52,343 nt of DNA from DASPJR01 sp035628505 (GTDB lineage Bacteria > Planctomycetota > SZUA-567 > H5-PLA8), in contig DASPJR010000192.1 in NCBI GenBank assembly GCA_035628505.1, forward strand, positions 1-52,343. The letters run 5' to 3'. Under the pieces are notes generated by a model. That model saw only the letters and a list, made by a program, of their open reading frames with translations. It was not told the DNA's origin and made no database searches. Shown piece by piece: positions 10,756-18,811 of this stretch. Every line of letters starts with the position of its first letter. The first letter of the stretch is position 1. The position numbers and the translations under genes are program-made.

Positions 10756-11151
10756 CTACTGCTTCATCAAGGTCATGTCGCGCGTGTCCACCGTCTCGCG
10801 ATTGCGGAAATACGTAATCACGATCGCCAATCCAACTGCTGCTTCGGCAGCCGCGACGGCGATGATGAACAGCGCGAAGATCTGTCCGGTCTGTCCTGCG
10901 TTGGGATTCATGGTCTGGTGCGCCAGGTTGGCATGTGCGCGCGCGAAGCTGGCAAGCACGAGGTTGACGGCGTTGAGCATCAGTTCCAGCGAGATGAGCA
11001 CGATCAGGATGTTGCGCCGTGCGATCACGCCCCAGGCGCCAATAGAGAACAGGATGCCGCCAAGCACCAGGCAATTGCGGAGATTGAAGACTCCGGGCAT
11101 TTCAGTGCCCACGGCGAGAATGAAATCCTGCATGGCGATGAGCAGATCCAT
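10756..11151 (-). CDS. nuoK: NADH-quinone oxidoreductase subunit K
   Basis: Small three-helix membrane subunit of complex I, 131 residues (the family is often near 100). The diagnostic core is NILIVLISLELMLNAVNLVL with conserved Glu, then GQIFALFIIAVAAAEAAVGL. Extra residues are a longer N-terminus (MDLLIAMQDFILAVGTEMPG) and a loop AHANLAHQTMNPNAGQTGQ. It starts 7 bases after nuoJ ends. The coding context and both conserved glutamates support a functional subunit. An internal start near residue 18 would give a more usual length. Confidence 0.95.
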   Translation of the reverse strand: MDLLIAMQDFILAVGTEMPGVFNLRNCLVLGGILFSIGAWGVIARRNILIVLISLELMLNAVNLVLASFARAHANLAHQTMNPNAGQTGQIFALFIIAVAAAEAAVGLAIVITYFRNRETVDTRDMTLMKQ

Positions 11152-11158
11152 GGCGTGT

Positions 11159-11728
11159 TTAGACTCGTTTCTTTGAAAGCAGTACGGCGCCGAGCATCGC
11201 CACGACGATGAGCACGGAGGCCAGTTCGAAGGGAACGACGTGGTTCTTGAACAGCGGCGTGGCGATATCGCCGATCGAACCGAACATTGTGTCGTTCAGC
11301 GGCGCGGAGAATGCGGTGAACAGGTTGTCCGGCACGATCTGCCTTGTGCCGTCGGTACCGGTTGCGGTGCGCGTGGCGATTTCAGCGGGAACGCCGTTGC
11401 GTACGAACTTGGCGATGATGCCGCACAGCAGCCCCGCGCCAATAGCAGAGAGCAGCGACGGACCCAGGTGCATGTCGTCGCGAAGTTCTTCCGGCTTTAA
11501 ATTGATGAGCATGATAACGAAAAGGAAGACGACCAGGATGGCGCCGCCGTAAACGATCATCTGGATGGCCGCCAGGAACGTGGCGCTCAGCAGCACGAAG
11601 AGCGTGGTCATGCCCAGAAAAAACGGCAGCATGTAAACCACCGAGTACACCGGGTTCTTCTGGGACACAATCAGCAGCCCCGAAAGGATGCAGACGGTCG
11701 CAGCAGCAACAAAAACAAAGTCCAACAT
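11159..11728 (-). CDS. nuoJ: NADH-quinone oxidoreductase subunit J
   Basis: Membrane subunit with about five helices, 189 residues. The family signature is MLPFFLGMTTLFVLLSATFL and AIQMIVYGGAILVVFLFVIM, with the conserved YGGAI containing the helix that interrupts TM3. The C-terminal helix VPFELASVLIVVAMLGAVLL ends with a short basic tail (KKRV). No strong Shine-Dalgarno is visible. It is separated from nuoI upstream by about 360 bases of repeat-rich DNA and from nuoK by 7 bases. Confidence 0.95.
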   Translation of the reverse strand: MLDFVFVAAATVCILSGLLIVSQKNPVYSVVYMLPFFLGMTTLFVLLSATFLAAIQMIVYGGAILVVFLFVIMLINLKPEELRDDMHLGPSLLSAIGAGLLCGIIAKFVRNGVPAEIATRTATGTDGTRQIVPDNLFTAFSAPLNDTMFGSIGDIATPLFKNHVVPFELASVLIVVAMLGAVLLSKKRV

Positions 11729-12086
11729 GGCCGCAGGTTTTTCCCTTCAGCTTCATCGTCGCGGCCGCTGATGCGCCGCCGGGTACATTAAAGCGTGTAC
11801 TCGAAAATTTTTAGCCCACACACACCGCGTTTCAAGTGGAAGCCTTGTTCCCTCTCCCCTCCGGGAGCTCTGAGGAGAGCGCCGAGCGAGCAAAGCGAGC
11901 TCGGGGTGAGGGACGACGCGTTGATTGCAATCAGCGCTCACCCCTCATCCCGCGTTCGCTCCGCTCACGTCGGCCTTCTCCCCACAGGCCCAGAGGGGAG
12001 AAGGAATCAGCACGCCCACCAATCGTACGCCTGTGTACTCAATCTCTACCGCTGTTTCCTTTGCGTCTCTGCGCCTTTGCGTGAGC
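11729..12086. other. Non-coding gap inside the nuo operon, filled with dispersed repeats
   Basis: No credible gene in 358 bases. It contains a CTCTCCC/GGGAGAAGG palindromic unit (11848-12004) and an arm of the CGCAGAG-type periodic repeat (about 12055-12082, reading TTTGCGTCTCTGCGCCTTTG). Open frames here are translations of the repeats. Confidence 0.7.
11848..12004. repeat. Dispersed CTCTCCC/GGGAGAAGG palindromic repeat (nuoI-nuoJ gap)
   Basis: Same family as 10569-10709: CCCTCTCCCCTCCGGGAG, GAGCGAGCAAAGCGAGCTCG and GGGGTGAGGG, then the mirror CTCACCCCTCATCCCGCGTT, CGCTCCGCTCACGTCGGCCT and GGGGAGAAGG. It would fold into one long hairpin in the nuo mRNA. Confidence 0.75.
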
Positions 12087-12758
12087 TCAATGCCCGTGAC
12101 CTTTGGGCGCCGGCAATGCTCCCGGGACTCCGTCCGGCCGGTAATGATGCTGGCTCAAGCTCAGTCCGTATTTCTCGCCATCAGCCAGCAGGCGGTCTTT
12201 CGTGTAAACCTTCTCTTCGCGCGTCGAGGAGACCACGTTGTACGTTGACGAAAGAGCGATCGCATCGACGGGGCAGGCTTCTTCACAGTAGCCGCAGTAG
12301 ATGCAGCGCAGCAGATCGATTTCAAAGCGCTTTGGGTAGCGCTCGCGGTCCTTCCAGTCCGGCGGCGTCGGCGCGCCTTCGATGTGAATGCACTCCGCCG
12401 GGCAGGCCGCCGCGCACATGAAACAAGCGACGCACTTCACGTGTCCGGCGTCGTCTTTTTTCAGGTAGTGCTCGCCGCGGTAGCCCGGGCGCGGAATATG
12501 CCACTTGCCTTCGCCGTTGAGAATCGACGTGGGTTCCTTGTACTTTTCGCGCTGCGTGCCGTCGTAATCCGTCGTGGCGCTGCGCGTAAACATGTGGCGG
12601 AAGGTGTTGCCCAGGCCTTTGACGATTTCGGGAAAATACATCTTCTCCAGGAACGACTGCTTGCGCTTGGGATCGCCTGCGCCTACATGCCCCTGGTCGT
12701 CGTGCGCATCGCCGTGCCCATGCCCGTGCGCCGCGTCATCGTGTCCATGTCCTGCCAT
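12087..12758 (-). CDS. nuoI: NADH-quinone oxidoreductase subunit I (two 4Fe-4S clusters) with His-rich ends
   Basis: Ferredoxin-like subunit carrying clusters N6a and N6b on the way to the quinone site. Eight ligands are present: C109, C112, C115, C119 (CVACFMCAAACP) and C152, C155, C158, C162 (CIYCGYCEEACP). The membrane-anchoring helix region is FPEIVKGLGNTFRHMF. GGAG lies about 6 bases before the ATG. The N-terminal 24 residues hold seven His with Gly and Asp (MAGHGHDDAAHGHGHGDAHD), and the C-terminus ends KGHGH. These ends are not part of the family core and look like nickel or zinc binding tracts; their role is unknown. 223 residues, against about 180 in E. coli. Confidence 0.96.
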   Translation of the reverse strand: MAGHGHDDAAHGHGHGDAHDDQGHVGAGDPKRKQSFLEKMYFPEIVKGLGNTFRHMFTRSATTDYDGTQREKYKEPTSILNGEGKWHIPRPGYRGEHYLKKDDAGHVKCVACFMCAAACPAECIHIEGAPTPPDWKDRERYPKRFEIDLLRCIYCGYCEEACPVDAIALSSTYNVVSSTREEKVYTKDRLLADGEKYGLSLSQHHYRPDGVPGALPAPKGHGH

Positions 12759-12778
12759 CTTCTACTCCAATCTTACTT

Positions 12779-12904
12779 TTTCACCGCAGAGGCACTGAGG
12801 CGCAGAGAACTGCTTTCTAAAGGAACGACTTTGATCGCGACCCCTCTTAAGAATTCTCCGTGACCTCCGTGCTCTCCGTGCCTCCGTGTTGAAGTCGTGT
12901 TCCG
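12779..12904. repeat. Periodic repeats CGCAGAGGCACTGAGGCGCAGAG and its CCGTG-type relative (nuoH-nuoI gap)
   Basis: TCACCGCAGAGGCACTGAGG then CGCAGAGAAC at 12780-12810, and CCGTGACCTCCGTGCTCTCC then GTGCCTCCGTGTTGAAGTCG at about 12857-12898. Each has a 7-9 base periodicity. Related tracts lie at 12055-12082, 31780-31815, 32272-32310, 34311-34362 and 49924-49952. Confidence 0.7.
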
Positions 12905-14110
12905 TTACTTCTTTTCAACCATCGCTGTCGTCGCCTTCGGTGTGGGCTTTTTGCCAAAGGTGCCCGGCAGATTCAAGAATGCGGTCAGCAGCAGATTCGC
13001 CAGCGCCAGCGGCACGATGCCTTTCCAGCCGATATCCATGAGCTGATCCCAGCGGAAGCGCGGCAGCGTCCAGCGCACCCACATCGAGAAGAAAATGAAG
13101 GCCATGACTTTCAGTCCGAACGACGCCAGACCAAGCAGCACCGCTAAAATGGAACTCGTCGCTGCCACCGAGGCGTAGCCCGGATAGTGCCAGCCGCCGA
13201 GGAAGAACGTCGCGATCAGCGCGCCCATTGAGAGCATCGCGATGTACTCGCCCTGAAAGAACATGCCGAAGCCCATCGAGTTGTATTCAGTGTGATAGCC
13301 GCCCACGAGTTCGGCTTCGCACTCGGCCAGATCGAAGGGAAGGCGATTATTTTCGGCAAACGCGCAGATCGTAAACAGGATGAACGCCAGCGGCTGGCTG
13401 AAAAGCCCCCAGTGCCAGATCCAGTTCGACGCACCCGAGAGCGTTCCGTCTGCTCCCCGTTCAGCGCCGGCCTGGATCAAAGCCATTTCACGAAGCGAAA
13501 CTGAATCAAACGTCATGACCACTGACAGCAAAACGATCACCATTCCAATTTCATAGCTGATCATCTGCGCCATCGCACGAACGCCGCCCAGCAGCGCATA
13601 CTTGTTGTTGCTGGCCCATCCGCCAAAGGCCAGTCCGTAGGCGGAGAGCGATCCTACAGAAAGAATGAAAAGAAGCCCGACATGCAGATCGGCCACCTGC
13701 ATCTTGATTACCCAGTCGCCGATCTTCAGATCGGGCGCGACAGGGATAACCACAAACGCCAGCAGCGGCGGCAACATGGCAAAGACCGGCCCGAGCATAA
13801 ACAGCAGGCGGTCGGCGCCGGCCGGTATGAAGTACTCCTTGGTGATCAGCTTGATGGCGTCCGCCAGCGGCTGCATGAAGCCGCCGAGAAAACGCGTTTT
13901 TCCCGTGTTGATGCCCAGAATTTCAAGCGGGCTGTCCGGTCCGAGAATGCCGACGCGGTTGGGGCCTTCGCGGTTCTGAATCCACGCGCAGACTTTGCGT
14001 TCAAGGAACACGAGCAGCGGCACGACGTTCAGCAGTCCGAAGAACACGATCAGAACCGGGATCAGCTTCAGGAGGTACTCGTCGGGTATGCCTAGAAAAC
14101 TTCCGATCAT
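12905..14110 (-). CDS. nuoH: NADH-quinone oxidoreductase subunit H
   Basis: Membrane subunit forming the quinone cavity next to NuoB, NuoD and NuoI. Signatures: LLVFLERKVCAWIQNREGPN, LQPLADAIKLITKEYFIPAG, AFAENNRLPFDLAECEAELV and YHTEYNSMGFGMFFQGEYI, with the acidic loop residues at the quinone site. It has 401 residues, longer than the 325 of E. coli NuoH. The excess is a loop (IQAGAERGADGTLSGASNW) and a Lys/Thr-rich C-terminus (GKKPTPKATTAMVEKK). The ATG overlaps the nuoG stop as ATGA. Confidence 0.97.
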   Translation of the reverse strand: MIGSFLGIPDEYLLKLIPVLIVFFGLLNVVPLLVFLERKVCAWIQNREGPNRVGILGPDSPLEILGINTGKTRFLGGFMQPLADAIKLITKEYFIPAGADRLLFMLGPVFAMLPPLLAFVVIPVAPDLKIGDWVIKMQVADLHVGLLFILSVGSLSAYGLAFGGWASNNKYALLGGVRAMAQMISYEIGMVIVLLSVVMTFDSVSLREMALIQAGAERGADGTLSGASNWIWHWGLFSQPLAFILFTICAFAENNRLPFDLAECEAELVGGYHTEYNSMGFGMFFQGEYIAMLSMGALIATFFLGGWHYPGYASVAATSSILAVLLGLASFGLKVMAFIFFSMWVRWTLPRFRWDQLMDIGWKGIVPLALANLLLTAFLNLPGTFGKKPTPKATTAMVEKK

Positions 14111-16020
14111 TTGTTTTCCACCTTCTGGCCCAGAACACGACCTTTATCGCCCAGCACCTGATGCGTCAGCCCCGCCAGGTCCGGATAGCTCTCGCCCATG
14201 CGCCGAAAAACTTCGCGCGCCGAGACCAGCTTCGTATCCACCGCCCCCGCCGCGCGTAGAACGCGCTGCAGAATCGCCAGATCGTCGTGGCCGTGGCCGA
14301 GCGGATCGATGGCGCGACGAATCACCTGCGCCCGGTTATGACTGTTGACAAACACGCCGTCTTTCTCAGCGTAGCTCGAACCCGGGAGCAGCACATGCGC
14401 CAGCTCACTGAGCGGACCGGCCAGCAGATCCTGGACGACGAGGTACTCAAGCTTCTTGAGCGCCGCGAGCAGTTCCGCTGAGGGCGTGAAGTGCGGCATT
14501 CCGGCGACCAGGTACAGCGCCTTGATCTTGCCCGCGTTGATGCCCTGTATGATCTTCGCCGTATTGGCTTCAACATCCCCGCCGAAGATGAGCTTCAGGC
14601 CGGCGCGATTGGGATTTTTGTCGGCCTCAATCTTGAACTTCGGGAAGACTTCTTCCTTGCCGGATTCCTGCGCCAGCGCGCCGACCTGCACGCTATTGAG
14701 CGTCTCAGCAAAGAGCTGCTTGAACGTATGCATCTCTTCAAGGGTCATGAACGCACTGATCAGGCCGGCGACAGACGCGGGATCTTTCTTCGCATATTCG
14801 GCGAGCTTCGCGCCCGTCTTGTAGGCCACGCCCTGGATGTCCATGCTGGCCTTGCCGTCCTGCTTGCAGATGACCACGCGGTTCTTGTCATTGATGTAGC
14901 CGAAATCGAAGCGGCCGTGATCGCACATCCACCAGCCGTTGACGTCCACATTTTCGCGTGGCTGCAGCCGGCGCACGTACTGCTTCTGCGCCTGAACTTC
15001 GATGTTGCAGCCTTTCGAGCAATCCGGACAGATAGACTTGGTCTTCTGCAGGTACCAGGCGCGGTAGCTGAACATCAGGTCGCGGTCGATCAATGCGCCG
15101 ACCGGGCAGATGTCGACAATGTTTCCACTGAGCGCGTTGTCCACGGGATGGCCCGGCATGATGTCGATTTCGCTGCGATCACCGCGATTGATAACATAGA
15201 GCTCGCTGGTGCCAGAGACCTCATCCAGGAAACGCGTGCAGCGCGTGCAGGTGATGCAGCGGTCGGTCCAGAGTTTGATGCCGTGTTCCTGCTCCGGCGC
15301 ACAGAGGTCCTTCGGCGCCTTTTCATTCTTCTGTTCTTCAAAGCGGCTGTCGGCCTTGCCGTGCTCGAACGAATTGTTCTGCAGCATGCACTCGCCGGCC
15401 TTGTCGCATACGGGGCAGTCGAGCGGATGATTGATCAGCAGGAATTCCATGACCCACTGCCGCGCCTTAATCACATCCGGCGTTTCAGTCTCGATGACCA
15501 TGCCCTTGGGATTGAGCGGCTCGCGGCAGGAGATGATCGGCTTGGGGTACATCTGCAGCGGCTGCGCGGCCAGATTCGGCGCCATGATGGGCTTGCCGCT
15601 CATGACGTCGATCTGATTGACATAGCACATGCGGCAGTTGCCGTCGGGCTCAAGGCCCGGGTGGTAGCAGAAATGCGGCACGTCGTAGCCGAGCGAGTGC
15701 AGCGCGCCGATCAGGCTGCGATGCGCTTTCGGGTTGATGAAATGATCTTTGCCGTTCACGCGCAGGCACATCTGGCCATCGGGTGCCTTGGGCAGTTCAA
15801 TCACCGGTGGCTTGGGCGCGGGCGCCCCGGGAGGAGCTCCAGCCGGCGGCGCAGCGGGTGCAGGCGCGGCAGGCTTGGGTGCTTCGATAGTGGCCGCAGC
15901 GGTACCGGCAGCCGGCGCGCCAGCGGGCGTGGGCTGACCTGGAACCAGCGGCGGAGCCGACCCGGTTCCAACACCAGCCTGAGGCGCCGGCGCGGGGGTG
16001 TCTTTCTTTTCGTTACTCAT
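14107..16020 (-). CDS. nuoG: NADH-quinone oxidoreductase subunit G, with Pro/Ala-rich N-terminal extension
   Basis: Peripheral-arm subunit carrying a 2Fe-2S cluster and 4Fe-4S clusters. I start it at MSNEKKDTPAP (637 residues), with AAAGAG about 6 bases upstream; the open frame before it is repeat DNA. Residues about 8-75 are a Pro/Ala/Gly linker (APPAGAPPGAPAPKPP). The 2Fe-2S domain follows (MCLRVNGKDHFINPK, CYHPGLEPDGNCRMC, later Cys in SCREP), then HPLDCPVCDKAGECMLQ, the ferredoxin cluster DRCITCTRCTRFLDEVSG with CPVGAL, and SICPDCSKGCNIEVQ. The molybdopterin-like part is short but present up to GSSYAEKDGVFVNSHNRAQ. The stop overlaps nuoH. Confidence 0.95.
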   Translation of the reverse strand: MSNEKKDTPAPAPQAGVGTGSAPPLVPGQPTPAGAPAAGTAAATIEAPKPAAPAPAAPPAGAPPGAPAPKPPVIELPKAPDGQMCLRVNGKDHFINPKAHRSLIGALHSLGYDVPHFCYHPGLEPDGNCRMCYVNQIDVMSGKPIMAPNLAAQPLQMYPKPIISCREPLNPKGMVIETETPDVIKARQWVMEFLLINHPLDCPVCDKAGECMLQNNSFEHGKADSRFEEQKNEKAPKDLCAPEQEHGIKLWTDRCITCTRCTRFLDEVSGTSELYVINRGDRSEIDIMPGHPVDNALSGNIVDICPVGALIDRDLMFSYRAWYLQKTKSICPDCSKGCNIEVQAQKQYVRRLQPRENVDVNGWWMCDHGRFDFGYINDKNRVVICKQDGKASMDIQGVAYKTGAKLAEYAKKDPASVAGLISAFMTLEEMHTFKQLFAETLNSVQVGALAQESGKEEVFPKFKIEADKNPNRAGLKLIFGGDVEANTAKIIQGINAGKIKALYLVAGMPHFTPSAELLAALKKLEYLVVQDLLAGPLSELAHVLLPGSSYAEKDGVFVNSHNRAQVIRRAIDPLGHGHDDLAILQRVLRAAGAVDTKLVSAREVFRRMGESYPDLAGLTHQVLGDKGRVLGQKVENK

Positions 16021-16274
16021 TGGTGCTCTTTCTGTTTTTCCAGCCTGATCTGTAATTTCGCGCGTCTCGACCTCTCCCCCGGCCCCTCCCCTAAAAAGGG
16101 AGGGGAGAACGGCTACTGCAACGGAAGCACGACTTCCCGAACTCTCACCCATCTACTGACGAGGCCGATCGTGTGCAGCGTCTCTTTGACCTCTCCCCCG
16201 CCCCTCCCCTATGAGCGGAGGGGAGAACTGCGACGCGACCTACGGTCGCTGAATTTTCATTGCGACGTCTTTCC
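16021..16274. repeat. Repeat-filled gap between nuoG and the DUF559 gene
   Basis: Contains two short palindromes of the CCCTCCCC family: CCCCTCCCCTAAAAAGGGAG at about 16083-16104 and CCCCTCCCCTATGAGCGGAG at about 16202-16223. No gene is seen. Confidence 0.6.
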
Positions 16275-16625
16275 TCACCCCGGCTCCCCCTTCCCTCCTA
16301 GGGAAGGGGGCTGGGGGGTTAGGTCCGCTGCGACCTGCGCAATCCGTCTTAAAACCTCCTGCAGCCTCAACTCCACATCATCGTTCGTAAACCGCAACAC
16401 CGTCAGCTTCCGAAAACCAATGATCTCATCGCGAAATCTGTCGTACTCTTTCTGCTCCTCATGGACCGCTCCATCCAACTCAATTACAAGTCCCGCTGCG
16501 TGGCAGTAAAAGTCCGCGATGAACCCATCAATGACCTGCTGCCGCCTGAAATGAACGCCGTTCAACCGATTTGTTCTCAGCTCCCGCCAGAGAATCCGTT
16601 CCGCTGGCGTCATCTCCTTCCGCAA
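16275..16625 (-). CDS. DUF559 endonuclease-like protein inside the nuo operon
   Basis: Small protein (116 residues) with the restriction-endonuclease-like DUF559 fold: MTPAERILWRELRTN, FRRQQVIDGFIADFYCH, LVIELDGAVHEEQKEYDRFR and LTVLRFTNDDVELRLQEVL. The D/E-x(n)-E-x-D pattern (GFIADFY and IELDG) matches the proposed active site of the family, which is related to Vsr. The first possible start is TTG at 16625; ATG at 16613 (MTPAER) is equally plausible. The C-terminus (LTPQPPSLGGKGEPG) is translated from a dispersed repeat whose second copy lies beyond the gene at 16706-16755. The pair of repeats suggests that the gene arrived as a cassette between nuoF and nuoG. Its biological role is unknown. 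Confidence 0.85.
   Translation of the reverse strand: MRKEMTPAERILWRELRTNRLNGVHFRRQQVIDGFIADFYCHAAGLVIELDGAVHEEQKEYDRFRDEIIGFRKLTVLRFTNDDVELRLQEVLRRIAQVAADLTPQPPSLGGKGEPG
16286..16324. repeat. Direct repeat copy A downstream of the DUF559 gene
   Basis: CCCCCTTCCCTCCTAGGGAA followed by GGGGGCTGGGGGGTTAGGTC. It contains an inner palindrome, CCCCTTCCCTCC/GGGAAGGGG. It is almost identical to 16706-16755 and encodes the last residues of the DUF559 protein. Confidence 0.8.
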
Positions 16626-16705
16626 CTGCTTCGCTAAAAGCCTCTTTCATGCATCGACCCGCTGCCCCCGCACAATGAACTTCGCCATTGCGCCCTCGTT
16701 CTCAC

Positions 16706-16755
16706 GTCGCCGTTCTCCCCCTTCCCTCCCAGGGAAGGGGGCCGGGGGGTTAGGT
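16706..16755. repeat. Direct repeat copy B at the end of nuoF
   Basis: CCCCCTTCCCTCCCAGGGAA followed by GGGGGCCGGGGGGTTAGGTC, matching copy A with about two changes in 39 bases and in the same orientation. The nuoF stop codon falls at its edge, so the repeat abuts the gene exactly. Confidence 0.8.
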
Positions 16756-18152
16756 CACAGCCGTATCGCCTTCTCCCCAAACTTCTCCACCACCATGCTC
16801 TTGCCGGTCTTGCAGATGTGCTGGAACTCTTCCTTGAACTTCGTGATCGTCGCGCCGACGGGCATGGCCACCGAATCGGCCAGCAGGCAGATCGTTGTTC
16901 CGGACATCTGTGTCGCCACATTATAGAGGCGCTCGAAATCGTCGGGCTTGCCTTTGCCGTGGTAAATCTTCGAGATGATCTTCTCAAGCCAGCCCGACCC
17001 TTCGCGGCAGGGCGTGCACTGGCCGCAGGATTCGTGGTGGTAGAAGCGCACCAGATTATAAAGCGCGCTGACCATGCAGACGCGTTCGTTCATCACGATC
17101 ACGGCCGCCGAGCCCAGCAGCGAGCCGGCTTTCTTGAGCTCGTCGAAGCTCATCTGCATGTCGAGGCTGTCGGTAATCTCTTTGCCATTGCTGCCTGTGT
17201 ACGACTTGCCGTCGTAGCGCATCAGCGGCATCGACGATCCGCCCGGAATGATGGCCTTCAGCGGGATGTCATCCTTCATGCCGCCGCCGAGCTCAAAAAC
17301 CAGCTCGCGCATCGTCAGGCACATCGGGTGTTCGTAGTTGCCTGGCTTCTTCACGTGCCCCGAGAGGCAGTACACCTGCGAGCCGGGGCTGTCGTTTTTC
17401 ACGGGCTTGCCGTCAGGGCCGGGCTTTGCGCCGATCATCGAGTACGCATCGGCACCCGTCTTGATGATGAATGGCAGGGACGCGATCGTACTGGCGTTGT
17501 TCACCACCGTCGGGCTGCGCCAGGCGCCTTCGACGGCGGGGAACGGCGGCTTGACCTTGGGGTAGCCGCGGTCACCTTCAAGCGAGCTGAGCAATCCGGT
17601 TTCTTCGCCGCAGATATACGCGCCCGCGCCGCGGTGCGGCTGGACGTGGAAGTCGAACCCGGATCCCAGAACGTTGCGGCCCAGGTACCCGGCTTTGTAG
17701 GCTTCGGCGCACGCTCGCGTGAGATGATCGAAGACTTCGACGAATTCGCCGCGGATGTAGATGTACGCGTTCTCGATGCCGACCGTGTGCATGGCGATCA
17801 GGCAGCCTTCGATGATCATGTGCGGGTTGTAGGTGCCGACGACGCGGTCCTTGCACGTGCCTGGTTCGGATTCATCGAAATTCACGGCGAGGTAACGCGG
17901 CTTCTTCGATTTGTAATCGACGAAGCTCCACTTCATGCCCGTGGGAAAGCCGGCGCCGCCGCGGCCGCGCAGGCTGGACTTCTTGATCTCGTCGATCATG
18001 GCCGGCACGTTGCGCGTGTTGGGATCGCGCGGCATAGCGAGGACTTTCTTCGCCGCTTCGTAGCCGCCCTTGGCGACGTAGCGTCCCAGCGTCCACTCAT
18101 CTTTCTGGTAAGCGCCGTCGAAGAGCACGGGCTTGTAGTCTTTAATCAACAT
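16755..18152 (-). CDS. nuoF: NADH-quinone oxidoreductase subunit F (NADH and FMN binding)
   Basis: Catalytic entry subunit, oxidising NADH on FMN and passing electrons to cluster N3. 465 residues. The FMN/NADH glycine-rich site is GRGGAGFPTGMKW (residues about 63-75) with VNFDESEPGTCKDR. The second site is AYICGEETGLLSSLEG. Cluster N3 ligands are in ESCGQCTPCREGSGWLE, with the fourth Cys in SGTTICLLAD. The start at MLIKDYKPVLF has no clear ribosome site. NuoE lies 66 bases upstream and the DUF559 cassette follows. Confidence 0.97.
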   Translation of the reverse strand: MLIKDYKPVLFDGAYQKDEWTLGRYVAKGGYEAAKKVLAMPRDPNTRNVPAMIDEIKKSSLRGRGGAGFPTGMKWSFVDYKSKKPRYLAVNFDESEPGTCKDRVVGTYNPHMIIEGCLIAMHTVGIENAYIYIRGEFVEVFDHLTRACAEAYKAGYLGRNVLGSGFDFHVQPHRGAGAYICGEETGLLSSLEGDRGYPKVKPPFPAVEGAWRSPTVVNNASTIASLPFIIKTGADAYSMIGAKPGPDGKPVKNDSPGSQVYCLSGHVKKPGNYEHPMCLTMRELVFELGGGMKDDIPLKAIIPGGSSMPLMRYDGKSYTGSNGKEITDSLDMQMSFDELKKAGSLLGSAAVIVMNERVCMVSALYNLVRFYHHESCGQCTPCREGSGWLEKIISKIYHGKGKPDDFERLYNVATQMSGTTICLLADSVAMPVGATITKFKEEFQHICKTGKSMVVEKFGEKAIRL

Positions 18153-18218
18153 CGTTGTCAGTCGTCCGTTGTCAGTTTGTGTGGTGAAATCAGCACAGCA
18201 GTATTTTCAAGCCTGCCA

Positions 18219-18788
18219 CTACTTCCCTTCCGGGAACGCCTCCACCATCGGCCTGTAACTGCAGCGCCCGCCTTCAAGGCTCGGGCCGTTGGAGATGTGG
18301 GGCGGAACCTTATCTTCTTTCAGCGCGCCCACGATCTCCTTGATCTTCTGCGGCGTCAGGTTCTCAAAATAATCATCATTGATCTGAGCCACCGGCGCGG
18401 TCGTGCAGCTGCCGAGGCACTCAACTTTGCGCAGCGAAAACTTTTTGTCCGAGCTCGTTTCGCCCATGCCGAGCTTCAGTTCGTCTTTGAAGCAGTCGGC
18501 CACCTGCTGCGCGCCCATCAGGCCGCACGGCAGCGTTGCGCAAACCATGACGATGTACTTTCCGTCTTCGGGACGGCGGTAGTGGCTGTAGAAGGTGAAC
18601 ACGCCGTTGACATAAGCCGGCGCAAGTTCCAGGCGCGTGGCGATGTACTCCATCGACGCCTGATCCACGAATCCCTGCTGCTCTTCGGCCAGACGGAAGC
18701 ACGGCAGCAGCGCCGCACGCTTCTCGGGGTAGCGCTTGAGCAGCCACTGGAACTGTTTCTCACTGTCGTCGTTAAATGCAAAAGCCAT
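18219..18788 (-). CDS. nuoE: NADH-quinone oxidoreductase subunit E (2Fe-2S)
   Basis: Thioredoxin-like 2Fe-2S subunit next to the NADH site (cluster N1a). I start it at MAFAFNDDSEKQF, giving 189 residues; upstream codons in the same frame are not conserved-looking. All four ligands are visible: C83, C88 (CATLPC) and C124, C128 (CLGSC). The helical N-terminal domain (FVDQASMEYIATRLELAPAY) is typical. The C-terminus carries about 25 extra residues (HISNGPSLEGGRCSYRP). It lies just before nuoF and after a short membrane-protein gene. Confidence 0.96.
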   Translation of the reverse strand: MAFAFNDDSEKQFQWLLKRYPEKRAALLPCFRLAEEQQGFVDQASMEYIATRLELAPAYVNGVFTFYSHYRRPEDGKYIVMVCATLPCGLMGAQQVADCFKDELKLGMGETSSDKKFSLRKVECLGSCTTAPVAQINDDYFENLTPQKIKEIVGALKEDKVPPHISNGPSLEGGRCSYRPMVEAFPEGK

Positions 18789-18811
18789 CTTTGGTCCGTT
18801 GTCCGTTGCCC

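Noticed and set aside
14491..16509. 672-codon open frame opposite nuoG
   Set aside because: Shadow of nuoG; high Ala/Asp/Arg content and no known fold.
16634..16987. 117-codon frame overlapping the end of nuoF
   Set aside because: Overlaps nuoF in another frame and ends in repeat DNA.
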